Shown here: piece by piece, positions 55,401-59,564 of the stretch
How the letters are laid out: each line of letters opens with the position of its first letter
Position numbering within the stretch: the first letter of the stretch is position 1
Position numbers and translations under genes: made by a program
Notes under the pieces: model-generated
Database searches by the model: none
What the model was told of the DNA's origin: nothing
The model's input: the letters and a program-made list of their open reading frames with translations, nothing else
NCBI GenBank assembly: GCA_014799565.1
Contig: JAAVHT010000011.1
Location: 56,424-117,303 of the forward strand
DNA length: 60,880 nt
From: Clostridiales bacterium
GTDB lineage: Bacteria > Bacillota > Clostridia > Oscillospirales > Oscillospiraceae
Direction: 5' to 3'

Positions 55401-56535
55401 TATCCTTCACCAGCTCCCTGCCGGAGCCGTCGGTCAGGGCCACTGTGATGGAAACCTCTTCCGGTTTCACGGTGCCGTCATAGACCAGACCGGTCAGGTC
55501 GCGCTCGTCCACGCCGATGGCGACCGTATTTCCACAGGAGTTACAGATCCCGTTTCCGTTCTGATCAAAGGTGAAGGTACACGCCTCCGTCTTCTCCGTG
55601 CCGCAGTATGGACAAGTCCAGGTGTGCGTCGTGGTGCCGGGGGTGTGCGTGTAGGTTTTTCCCAAATGGCCGGGGCACTGGCCAACGACGATTATCTTGG
55701 CCCTCGCCGCGTCTGCCGGGAGCAGCAGCGCGCCATTGCCGTCAAAGTAGGCATAGCCCGGTTCCAAAAGAGCGGCAAGATTGCCGTCCGCTGCCCGGAT
55801 CGCGGCGGCTGTTCCCAAATATCTGCCAGCGGACAGACGTACTTGCGCACCGGAGGCGATATCCAGGGCATAGGACTTCCCGGTAATGGACGTGTTCGGC
55901 TCCGTGATGCTCAGAAAGCCGCCGGACAAGACTTCCACACCAGCATTATTTGGGGCGATGACCGTACCTTTGAGGTACAGCTTGCCTGTTCCGGTAACCT
56001 GTACAGCGACCGAACCCATTCCGGTGAAGGTATACTCGGCTGTATCGAAGTACAGCAAGGACGGTACCTCAAATGGGTCAAACTCACTATAATTCCCTGT
56101 TAATGTATAGAAATTCTCGGACGAGGCACTGTTGTCGGGGTCGCCGCTCGGTTCCGCAGAATCCATCTCGTCCAGCTGCTTCTGCACGGACTCACAGGGC
56201 GACAGATCCACTTGCTGCTGTTCATCAGCGGTCAGCTCATCATACAAGGCGTAAATTTCACTGAGCTGATCCTGGACCTGCTCGCGGTTGCCTTCCGAAA
56301 CGCTGTCGGGCAGCTTGTCGATCAAGTCCTCAATGGGGCAGATCTGACAGACAAACGTACATGGCGCACCCGAATTTTCCGGATCTTCTTGGGCATACCC
56401 GCACTCATCCGTGTGCGCCGGATGATGCTGGCACAGGCCGCTGTCCGTTCCCTCATCAGCAGCGAATGCCCACACGGGGCACAGGTTCAAGCACAGCGCC
56501 AACGCGATCATAAAACTCAGCACTCTGTGTTTCAT
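40450..56535 (-). CDS. Giant SLH-anchored repeat surface protein (5361 residues)
   Basis: A single uninterrupted 5361-codon gene. A signal peptide (MKHRVLSFMIALALCLNL to VWAFA) is followed by a Cys/His-rich segment (about 28-70), a helical stretch and a beta-helix-like part (about 140-270), and a zinc-ribbon-like CPYC...CNSC region (about 300-330). From about 340 to 5000 come tandem modules: MBG-like (EPVVTVKDGEAVIPNSEYEVTY), a TYDG/YTVYYKV type, Ig-like (VYYGDTFTLSAVGGSGN) and YDG (VYDGNTDATVT). I count nine Ig-like and nine YDG copies. Three SLH domains close it (about 5190-5361; FADVPPESWAADAVDFASSH onward). It is exported, wall-bound and probably adhesive; the ligand is unknown. It makes up 66% of the element. 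Ribosome site GGGAGG. Confidence 0.93.
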   Translation of the reverse strand: MKHRVLSFMIALALCLNLCPVWAFAADEGTDSGLCQHHPAHTDECGYAQEDPENSGAPCTFVCQICPIEDLIDKLPDSVSEGNREQVQDQLSEIYALYDELTADEQQQVDLSPCESVQKQLDEMDSAEPSGDPDNSASSENFYTLTGNYSEFDPFEVPSLLYFDTAEYTFTGMGSVAVQVTGTGKLYLKGTVIAPNNAGVEVLSGGFLSITEPNTSITGKSYALDIASGAQVRLSAGRYLGTAAAIRAADGNLAALLEPGYAYFDGNGALLLPADAARAKIIVVGQCPGHLGKTYTHTPGTTTHTWTCPYCGTEKTEACTFTFDQNGNGICNSCGNTVAIGVDERDLTGLVYDGTVKPEEVSITVALTDGSGRELVKDTDYQVAYEPRKDAGEITVTVTGITFNGTFTKTYHVEQDQPGIRWDESTCAVDYDSRGLPVDSASLPHITITIQASEDLHPYLQYSYRKVGDTEFTAGLPTNAGEYEIKAYIPESQNYKAAETDLLTLTINKIPAVTTAPIAKTLTYNREAQELVTAGVLKPGAAAEGAKIEFKLGTDGTYSTNIPTGIGVSSYNVYYRVADTENYSGVSETLIKNPDTKYTSARINHKEITPTVELEYKTTLYTGGDKEPVVTVKDGEAVIPNSEYEVTYTDNRNVGTATVTVTNKQNGNYKLTTATATFKITSKTQDALSITNQPNTVIYGDQFTLGTLGGSGNGNVTWEITAGSDVAEVDEHSGQVTVTGHGSVTVQATKSGKDPATGVVNYDDATASWTFNAGLRPVTATVTAEDKSYNGDTTAVIHAVVEQGVLPGDEITITGLTGTFSDENAGANKTVTVDTSGASINGKNSEHYAVTYSSLSVKAAINKAVVHITTAPDAANLTYDGTAQELIDDSVLVVDTEGVQVEYALSKDGPYATAIPEGINAGTYTVWYRVQETSNYTGLAPASVDVTIAPKPVTPTITLSGDGLKEEDDGTCSYIYDGNAKEPVVTLTEADGTIPADQYTVSYSNNVNVGTTATVTVTAKADGNYKFTDVTETFTIKKEQAKVLTAPEAAGDPLTFNNRAQKLVTAGTGSGGKMVYSTDNTNFTDQIPTETDAADYTVYYKVEGDGNHSDSDVGSVTVTIAPKPVNGPTIELLDDDGDPLVSYTYDGAAKKPTVIVKDGSTVIDADEYNVVCSDNIDAGKGTVSITDKPGGNYTVTGSAVFVIVKADIVFDPAPSASAITYDGKSHELLLPGTTSGGEVLYALNSPTGTFTAAIPTGTEARDYTVYYKVTGDKNHNDLAVKSVPVTIQRKPLTAITIELSPEGFAYDGTPKMPAVTVKDGKTVLPEEEYTWSCNVDAPTDVETYTITVSDATGGNYDLTGVTANTATFTIGQIPQETLVIGGKPAATNYGDSFPLTVSGGSGNGDVTWNATGPASVDTDGKVTITGVGEVTITVEKAADTNYLAAETQWIFTAAPRPVTASVEVADKLYDGNTNATVTSAEITTINGDVVTIDPASITAAFDTPAVGTGKTVTLDTSKVKVTGDTAKYAISYPDTVTADITLAAAEITTDPEGIAPLTYNGQPQALVTAGETNVGFIVYSLDGINFFPEIPTGTDAGDYTVYYKVDETADHTGVVVNAVPVTVTIAPKSITPVIELSESSYLYDGTKKDPKITVKDGKTVIDEEQYTVTWANTDGTTVTGILTDAGTYEATIKNVANGNYTFSETATVEIVAAEQAALNITGKPDHVYYGDKVTTLDTTGGSGNGTVTWSMTAGGANSAIDPATGELTVKDTGSITVTAERTVPNYGTVSDTWTFTVEPKPVTAVVTVANKVYDGNNAAAVTNAVVNDLVDPDNDTITITGLKGTFDDVNAGNKKTVTLDRSDPGFSITADTTKYAVTIPDTAQANITPRDVTVTVKLSDHDLKTDNDGKYYYTYDGTEKRPAVTVTGVDGDYSAALTTSDYSVSYASNKNAGTAATVTVTANADGNYKFDDVTVSFEIRNGAAVLTETPKAKDLTYDGTAQDLVTVGTATGGTVVYSSTGAAGSYSETIPQETNAGTYTVYYMVKGDTNHDDTAPGQVSVTIKPKTITPKITVAPASCEYDGTAKIPTTVTVEDGSVTVAASEYTVSYRDNTNAGTATVIVSDNNGGNYIVNGTATFEITKKAPAFTAPEEKTGLQYSGASQELVKAGVSDDGTVMYSVNGGNWSAAIPTATAVGDYEIKYKVLGDSNHSDTTPQTLGTVTIDKNTVNNPTITLSSDQFTFNGGQQKPTITVYDDNSLLIPEHEYTVEITGTNGNNGMVDVDTYTVKITPSENSNYVIAANNTRTFKIVPANQETISITGTQAQVRYGDVIQLGITGGTGTGTITWEVTGNSTISSTGLLTVEDVGGPLKVTVKRSAGGNYSDVSATWEFSAAKKQVTAVVTADDRAYDADDKTATVHASVPNSDLVSGDSITINGVTGTFDDSNVGTNKKVTVDSSNPTVTGTNWENYEITYPATTTASILAEAATVDTDPTPNSLTYDASQAQTLVTAGTATGGIMVYSLDGANFTASIPTGKDAGTYTVYFKAQGDGNHTDSAVKSTQVTIAKQSVTPQVELFPSSAQYDGKEHKPTVTLWDDDNNVIPTSEYKVTYVTDNNENWTDKGDYTVKIEDIDRGNYVVKTATKTFTISTTAQNPLEITNKPGLVYYGDTFTLSAVGGSGNAAVTWSVDDAGKAVVDIDANGFVKIIGTGSATIKATKPGGDNYDTATATYPLNALKKPLTAIVTADDKVYDGETPAKATIHVTWKDGGLVGDDTINTAALEGTFDDPYVGQNKTVTITGGPIDSDKYVITIPGSTTASILKADTAAPDLTANDREYDRTAQPLVTGGNTNTTVYSDARDGVYSANVPTGTNAGTYTVWYKELGDANHNDSAPQAKTVTISPKKLTTVNITLTGNDLQTDDTDGHYFYVYDGTDKKPTVTIKDGEAVVPASEYMVTYSGNKNAGTATVTITSNAGGNYTFDEQTVTFEITSAGAQLTKSPEARNLTYIGPNQLQELVTVGAATGGHIEYSLDGITYSESIPKGETAGTYTVAYKVVGDGNYTSGTETWTVSVTIKQKEVVSPKVTVTGTYTYDGNPQEPAAAAVTVEDGTTVIPASEYTVSFRDNVEAGKATAVITNANGGNYIVNGTGTFIIGKADASVETPPTGKENLPYNGAAQALAEAGKASGGTMVYSLSKDGEYSPVIPTQTAVDTYTVWYKVQGDGNHDGTDPASVDASIIVNTVTNPTIQVTPEAATYNGKKQEPTVTIKDDNGLEINGSEYTVTYTDTDGNVTTDPTDVGTYTLTITATGANYDFTGNTKTATFEILPADQTPLTITNTRERVYYGDKILLGTTGSSGTVTWKVDDGAPASIGNDGLLTITGVGSVKVTATSTAPGYTDQTATWSFFAEKKPVTAVVTAEAKTYDGDTDATVTAVLQSSDLVNGDTVKITLSGSFEDPNAGTDKKVKVDSTSPDFDGSTGNYENYSITYPATTTASILKADVTDVTPPAVKTDLKYTGIAQALVTAGSSTQGTLEYSTDGLAYSASLPTDTDADSYDVWYRVKGDGNHNDRLGTKLEESVTIAPQEVASPTIELKPTGVSYDGAVHKPEVTVKDSNGRVIPDSEYTFAYGDGNWKDVGTYKVTITDVDGGNYKITGAEAEFEILATGQSPLSITDKPGTVHYGDSFTLSAVGGSGTGTIKWDVTAGTDVAEINQNGFVKIVKSGSVTITATKLADGNYGESTATWTFSAEKRPAEAVVTAKDKEFDTTDDAELVITWKTGDLLKGDTVTLNLTGTFNNANVGDNKTVTITGEIPDSTKYEISYNTTTTASITPKAAKVTAPTQIDGGLVYTGSAQPLVNAGSATNGIILYSLDGIIYGPNVPTGKNADTYTVWYKVTGDENYKDVAPAVIPVTIDPKTVSSPTIELSSETFDYDGNPKKPDVVAVKDSSVVIPAGEYTVGYSNNVNAGTNAKVTISDVPGGNYNVSGSTTFTIRAGVASLKDEPKANNLTYNGFAQELLTPGTAVNGRVVYSTSKTGSYTTSIPEETNAGTYQVWYKVEGENGAEVSEADATPRSKTVTIQPKQVTPTVVVSGSYPYTGSAVTPSVIVIVDGKLLTNGVDYLVISNSINPGTATATVISLGSNYQFTAVATFEITKTKAGFLMEPEAKTGLVYTGEAQDLVDWGMGQDGAAVVYSLNGGAFYPFVPTATEVGSYVVSAKVQGNDFYADSDVKSYRVTIGRNTIAEADLDVTLSADSVTFTGYELKPTVTVRDVENNVTISASEYEVTYANNIAVGTADVTVKSTTKNYSFSKTVHFTIREGDAPALTITGKQDTVCYGDTLRLSTTGGSGSGAVTWEASGPVDKLGDGQFKITSSGSVSITATKAGGGTDTWSFYADPKPVTAVVTAADKPYDSNTTATFTVTVRGLISGDTISSGDVTASGYFKDANAGTDKTVIISGLTVSEAIRAKYDISCPDTTTASITPAPAEVKEAPEKIDGLKYTGQPQTLVTAGTAANGNMAYSLDGINYGYTVPTGTDAKTYTVWYKAAATDENHKDSAPAQVNNAAIGVNTDKPTVLCTQDTFQFDGTVKTPTVVVLDSANRIIPESEYTVTIPSAIAVNTYTVTVTDNPGGNYEFSGSLTGTFEIVSASQNPLSIVTDKPSDIYYGDTFRLSAMGGSGSGAINWSIEQETSIATIDSNGVVTVKGTGGFTVKAYRAASDGYSASNTASVPFYANPKPITAVATAVSRGYNTEKTANVTVTVPELNITIPVTGTFDDENAGTNKTVTIVYGEGTKVTNPNYQITWPDSTTASIYKVDAQIENAPQPDPGSDSKGLTYTGSAQALVTGGTTVGNIGTIVYSTSQNGTYSASIPTGTKAGTYTVWYKVADSVNYTGIPAAEVKVEIAKADPEITSKPTATGREGQKLSEIRLEGGATNTSGGTFAWVDGSIPAVNGTEYDVIFTPKDEANYNTRTFQVKVTLTAQPPESSGSTSSTPASSPDTSSTSSTQTQTTTTVQNGTASTVVSAADGSRLVQEATANQSKNVVVKPEITGDVTKAEVSIPSSTVSQLGSKTDAALTVSSPVADVTIPNGALDTLSQAGGTVSVVTERVEQSVVLTLAAGGETVEQVPGGLTLTVPVEDAGPGTVAVLVHDDGTRETVRKSIVEDGMMSIPLSGSATVEIVDNSKDFADVPPESWAADAVDFASSHELFSGTSATTFSPNLAMSRGMLATVLYRLEGSPELDLTDLFDDVSIDAWYAEGVAWALENGIANGYGGGQFGPNDSVTREQFVVMLWRYAGSPEASSQILDFADADQVSSYAQEALCWAVENGILRGKGNGVLDPRGTATRAQAAQLLKNFMENT

Positions 56536-56580
56536 GCCATAACCTCCCAGGGAGATAACTTCCCCATTTTAGTGTCTCTG

Positions 56581-56609
56581 ATTTTACCACCAGAACCGAA
56601 AATTGTCCA
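56581..56609 (-). promoter_or_regulatory. Promoter of the giant surface protein gene
   Basis: On the minus strand, TGGACA (56609-56604), exactly 17 bases, then TAAAAT (56586-56581): a good sigma-A promoter 46 bases before the ATG. Confidence 0.7.
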
Positions 56610-56831
56610 CTGGTAAAACAGCAATTTCCGTATTTGGCTTTGGAATACAACAAAAAGCATTTGTACTCTCCGTTGCTGTCTGACTGTTCCAAATGAAGGA
56701 AAAATACTTATTTATGATACAGCTTTTGCGCTGAAAGCCAGTCTTTGCCAAAGGTTTTTCAAATTGCTGTTACCAAAAACTACTATATTGACGGCTGCTT
56801 TTCTGCCCTTCCTGAAAACATTGGAACAGTC

Positions 56832-56874
56832 AAAACGCCGCAAGCGCTTGTCCCCCAAGCGTTTGCGGCGTTTT
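56832..56874. terminator. Long hairpin terminator inside the element end
   Basis: AAAACGCCGCAAGCGCTT (56832-56849) pairs with AAGCGTTTGCGGCGTTTT over 18 positions with one G-T pair, with T runs on both sides. It lies 56 bases beyond the stop at 56930, which would be the recombinase stop codon in the circular form. The rest of 56536-57014 shows no gene. Confidence 0.85.
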
Positions 56875-57002
56875 GCTTCTCAAATTGGCCCTTCCCGAAT
56901 TCACACGGTTTCTCCAAATCTTTCCGTCACTATGTACAACTCCACCCCGTCCGTTTTGCCAGATCCAGCATCCCGAAGCAGAACCGCTCCCACCGATCCA
57001 AC

Positions 57003-57022
57003 GTTATCTGTGACGGGTCGCC
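57003..57022. repeat. attL: att site at the giant-gene end (inner arm plus core GGGTCGCC)
   Basis: GTTATC (57003-57008), six bases, then the core GGGTCGCC (57015-57022); the outside continues as spoVT codons for MRIRE. Together with the other end, the circle junction would be a 32-base site with 6-base inverted arms at equal spacing around the core, typical of large serine recombinase attP sites. Confidence 0.85.
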
Positions 57023-57112
57023 CTCGCGAATACGCATAGTGCGGCGGATCTCCTTGGGGATCACCACCCGGCCCAGATCGTCGATGCGGCGCACGATCCC
57101 AGTCGCTTTCAT
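57015..57112 (-). pseudogene. spoVT: spoVT 5' part (AbrB-type DNA-binding domain), separated from its 3' part
   Basis: From the ATG at 57112 the frame reads MKATGIVRRIDDLGRVVIPK then EIRRTMRIREGDP, nearly identical to the first 33 residues of Bacillus SpoVT, the AbrB-like swapped-hairpin DNA-binding part. At 57014 the match to SpoVT stops: the frame enters element DNA and ends with TAG at 56930, so the product here would be a 60-residue truncated protein. The ribosome site CAGGAGG is intact. SpoVT is a late forespore regulator of sigma-G genes and of germination traits. The rest of the gene is at 32372-32810. Confidence 0.95.
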
Positions 57113-57148
57113 GGTTTTCCTCCTGCGTCTTGCCGTGCAAGCACGGCA

Positions 57149-57178
57149 TATTTTTGTATCGCTTCCTCTGTATTATCC
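57149..57178 (-). promoter_or_regulatory. Possible sigma-G-type promoter of spoVT
   Basis: On the minus strand GGATA (57178-57174) and AAAAATA preceded by C (57156-57149) lie about 18 bases apart, loosely fitting the sigma-G pattern (GHATR, CAWWHTA). spoVT is a sigma-G gene in Bacillus. A small hairpin (TGCCGTGC / GCACGGCA at 57131-57148) follows. Weak evidence. Nothing else is seen in 57113-57281. Confidence 0.25.
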
Positions 57179-57281
57179 GCAGGATTTGGAAGCGTATTCA
57201 ATTTCAGCCGCTGGTTTTCTCTGGAAGAATGAGACTGCCGGAATATATCTGTCTCGAAGCCGAAAACTCAGTACAAAACAG

Positions 57282-57306
57282 GGCGGGAGTACAGCTGACT
57301 CCCGCC
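57282..57306 (-). terminator. Terminator after the TraX-like gene
   Basis: GGCGGGAGT pairs with ACTCCCGCC around a seven-base loop; on the minus strand it is followed by CTGTTTTG. It lies 46 bases beyond the TraX-like stop codon and shields spoVT from upstream transcription. Confidence 0.75.
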
Positions 57307-57352
57307 CCATACGGTACATTTCAAATTTTGCGATCCTTCAATTGGGCCATGT

Positions 57353-58138
57353 TTACTGTATCTTTGTCCAAAGAGCCATCAGCAGCAGCATAACCGGATA
57401 GTAGACGTAGTAAGCATACTTGCTCACCCAGCTCTCATCCTCCCGGCGCTCGCCATTACACATAGATATGAGGATAAAGCCCATGGCCGCGGTGATGTAC
57501 ACCAGGCTGGCGCCCACTCCGGCGATAAGGCTTATGGTTCGCCATTTGCGCAGCAGGAAGAGGACGGCGGCGATAAACACAAAACCCCATCCAAATTTAC
57601 AGTTGATGAGGACAGCCCACAGGCAGCCGCCAAGGGCGGCCACAGCGCCGAGCACATAGGAGACAGTCCCCCGCCCTTCCACATACTTCATCAGCCACAG
57701 GCTGACAAGGGCGATGAACACCGCCCAAAGGGGGTTCTGTGACTCCCAACTCCACACCTTCCCGTAGACAGCCAGATCGTAGGGCACCTCGGAAATCACG
57801 GCGAAAATCAGCACGGACAGGGCATATTTCCCCATGCTGGAGGTATGCTCCACTCCCTGCACCAGCAGATAGGCGTAAATCGAAATGCCCACCATGCCGA
57901 CAATTTCCGCCACCGACGCGATGCCCGCCCAGAGCATGGCCTGAGGGTCTTCGCCCAGCAACTCGTTGAGCTGGGCAGGGGTATAGCTGTTCACATGAAG
58001 GATGCCGTTTTGGATCACCGCCGCGCTGAAAAAATACAGAGTCAGCAGAATCGCGCCCGCAATCTTCAGCGTGTTGACGGAGACGCTGGGAAACAGGGAT
58101 CTTCTCCCCCTCATGCCGCTCTCATTTTCCGCCGCCAT
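57353..58138 (-). CDS. TraX family membrane protein
   Basis: A 261-residue protein with about eight predicted membrane helices. SVNTLKIAGAILLTLYFFSAAVIQNG at the start, ISIYAYLLVQGVEHTSSMGKYALSVLIFAVISEVPYDLAVYGKVW in the middle and SKYAYYVYYPVMLLLMALW at the end are the TraX/acyltransferase-3-like pattern found in many gut Firmicutes. In the F plasmid TraX acetylates pilin; chromosomal homologues have no known role. No conjugation genes are near. The start has GGAGGAGG and overlaps the LacI gene end by 17 bases, so both are probably co-transcribed. Confidence 0.82.
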   Translation of the reverse strand: MAAENESGMRGRRSLFPSVSVNTLKIAGAILLTLYFFSAAVIQNGILHVNSYTPAQLNELLGEDPQAMLWAGIASVAEIVGMVGISIYAYLLVQGVEHTSSMGKYALSVLIFAVISEVPYDLAVYGKVWSWESQNPLWAVFIALVSLWLMKYVEGRGTVSYVLGAVAALGGCLWAVLINCKFGWGFVFIAAVLFLLRKWRTISLIAGVGASLVYITAAMGFILISMCNGERREDESWVSKYAYYVYYPVMLLLMALWTKIQ

Positions 58139-59150
58139 GGGAAGCCTCCTCCGCAGATTTTTCAGGGCGAACCGCCGCCGGCCCGGTAGAACCTCGAACC
58201 ACCAGAGGAGCCCGGAGCACGATCGAGTGAATATCCATGCCGCTCAGCAGGCATTGCAGCGCATAGTAGCCGCATTTGCCCAGAGCCGGCCTGTCCTGCC
58301 GGACGGTGGTCAGAGCCGGGTTCATATAGGCGGCGATGGGCAGGTCGTCAAAGCCCACGATGCTCACGTCCCCGGGAATGCGAAGGCTGCGGTCATGGCA
58401 CTCGGTGTAGGCCGCCACCGCCCGGCTGTCGTCGGCGCACAGGATGGCGGTGGCCCCCTTTTCGATGAGCTTGGGCAGATTCTGCCGGGTGGATTCCGCC
58501 ACGAAGTAGCCCAGGCCGATAAGATCCTCGTCCACCGGCAGGCCGCACTCCTCCAGCGCACCCAGATAGGCGTTGTAACGCTCTTTTACAATGTAGGAGT
58601 CCAGCGGGCCGGACAGCAGCCCGATGCGCCGGTGGCCCAGGCCGTAGAGGTGCTTGACCGCCGCCTTCAGCCCGCCGTCGTTGTCACACCCCACCGAGGC
58701 TATGAAGGGGTTCTCTTTAATATAGTTGTCATATAGAACGGTGGGGATCTGGGCAGTTTTGAACTCCTCCATCCAGGGATCCAGCAGGGAGAAGCCCAGC
58801 AGGAACGCTCCCTGATACCCACCCTGGGTCATAAAGTCGCTGTAGGTCATATCCTTTTGGCGCTCCTTGTCCAGGGGCACCACATCCACCGTCCAGCCCT
58901 CCAGCTTTGCCCTCTGTACAAACCCGGAGATCAGCTCATAGCCAAACTGGTTCGGCTCCTTGTATCCCATGTTCTCCACCAGGATGCACAGCCGTTTCTG
59001 CGTCCGCCTGCCGGAATATCCCATTTCCGCGGCGGTTTCTATAATTTTTTTGCGCAGCTCCTCACTGACATCCGAAGCGTTGCTCAACCCTTTGGATACG
59101 GTGCTTTTCGATATACCCAACCTGACAGCAATATCGTTAAGGGTAACCAT
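58122..59150 (-). CDS. LacI family transcriptional regulator
   Basis: A 342-residue regulator with the N-terminal LacI helix-turn-helix (TLNDIAVRLGISKSTVSKGLSNASDVSEELRKKI) and a periplasmic-binding-protein-like ligand domain (about 55-325) including GYQGAFLLGFSLLDP, NDGGLKAAVKHLYGLGHRRIGLLSGP, AILCADDSRAVAAY and IVGFDDLPIAAYMNPALTTVRQDR. It probably senses a sugar. It is divergent from the sugar-binding lipoprotein gene. Its own promoter (TTGATT at 59220-59215, 16 bases, TACAAT at 59198-59193, minus strand) is flanked by operator-like sites, suggesting self-control. Confidence 0.93.
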   Translation of the reverse strand: MVTLNDIAVRLGISKSTVSKGLSNASDVSEELRKKIIETAAEMGYSGRRTQKRLCILVENMGYKEPNQFGYELISGFVQRAKLEGWTVDVVPLDKERQKDMTYSDFMTQGGYQGAFLLGFSLLDPWMEEFKTAQIPTVLYDNYIKENPFIASVGCDNDGGLKAAVKHLYGLGHRRIGLLSGPLDSYIVKERYNAYLGALEECGLPVDEDLIGLGYFVAESTRQNLPKLIEKGATAILCADDSRAVAAYTECHDRSLRIPGDVSIVGFDDLPIAAYMNPALTTVRQDRPALGKCGYYALQCLLSGMDIHSIVLRAPLVVRGSTGPAAVRPEKSAEEASHGGGK

Positions 59151-59182
59151 GACAACCTCCTACAGAATGATACCGACACGGC

Positions 59183-59530
59183 GTTTGCGAATATTGTACC
59201 ACATTATTACAAAAAATCAAGTTCGTTTCGAAACTTTTTCACCGTCTCCCACAAAAAAATTCGCGGGCCGTTGCTGCCAGTTTTCGAGCGAAAACATCGC
59301 TCGAACAAGTTTCGCAAACCGTCCCTCTCCACACAGCACATTAGCATTTTGCACAAAAATTTAGACGAATTTTTGGCGCCGACTCTCCAGCTCAGCGGAA
59401 ATCTTCCTTGACAATCGCCGGAAGTTGTGCTAATTTAATGTTGGCAAAACTTTGCGAAACAAGGTTTTGCATGGGTTGGTTTCTTCCCTGTCTTACCGTT
59501 CAGCCCAACCTTTGCGAAACTTTGCGAAAC
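59183..59530. promoter_or_regulatory. LacI control region: sigma-A promoter and repeated TTTGCGAAAC sites
   Basis: The lipoprotein gene promoter is TTGACA (59408-59413), 17 bases, TAATTT (59431-59436). Operator-like sites: GTTTGCGAAT 59183-59192, palindrome GTTTCGAAAC 59225-59234, GTTTCGCAAAC 59309-59319, TTTGCGAAAC 59451-59460, 59511-59520 and 59521-59530 (the last two in direct tandem). The TTTGCGAAAC copies are downstream of the predicted start, a repressing position; CGCAAAC also sits after the lacI -10. The 59151-59564 gap holds no gene. Confidence 0.65.
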
Positions 59531-59564
59531 AAAGCGAACACAAAAAAGGAGGACTAAATCAAAA

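Larger units (their letters stand above)
32811..57022. mobile_element. 24.2-kb spoVT-interrupting integrative element (serine recombinase type)
   Basis: The element is bounded by the direct repeat GGGTCGCC at 32811-32818 and 57015-57022 (period 24,204 bp). Outside the repeats lie the two halves of spoVT; inside, both ends carry an inverted 6-base arm (GATAAC / GTTATC) six bases from the core. A large serine recombinase gene lies directly inside the 32811 end. Cargo on the minus strand: the 5361-codon SLH surface protein gene (about two thirds of the length), fic, a decayed DUF1016 gene, a SWIM protein and a cat-like gene; plus-strand: one unknown protein. No relaxase, coupling protein, replication or phage structural gene was recognised. 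Excision should yield a circle and an intact spoVT. Confidence 0.9.

Noticed and set aside
32811-57022. Prophage or conjugative element
   Set aside because: No capsid, portal, terminase, tail, relaxase, coupling or type IV secretion protein was recognised; only recombinase and cargo. TraX-like and LacI genes lie outside the boundaries.
56901-57149. Alternative 82-codon frame across the spoVT start, containing DNVGSVGAVLLRDAG
   Set aside because: It is out of frame with the obvious SpoVT N-terminus and its ATG is inside the upstream hairpin. The spoVT frame also continues as plausible protein on the element side.
57353-58138. TraX-like gene as evidence of a conjugation region
   Set aside because: TraX homologues are common single genes in gut Firmicutes chromosomes, and no other transfer gene is present.
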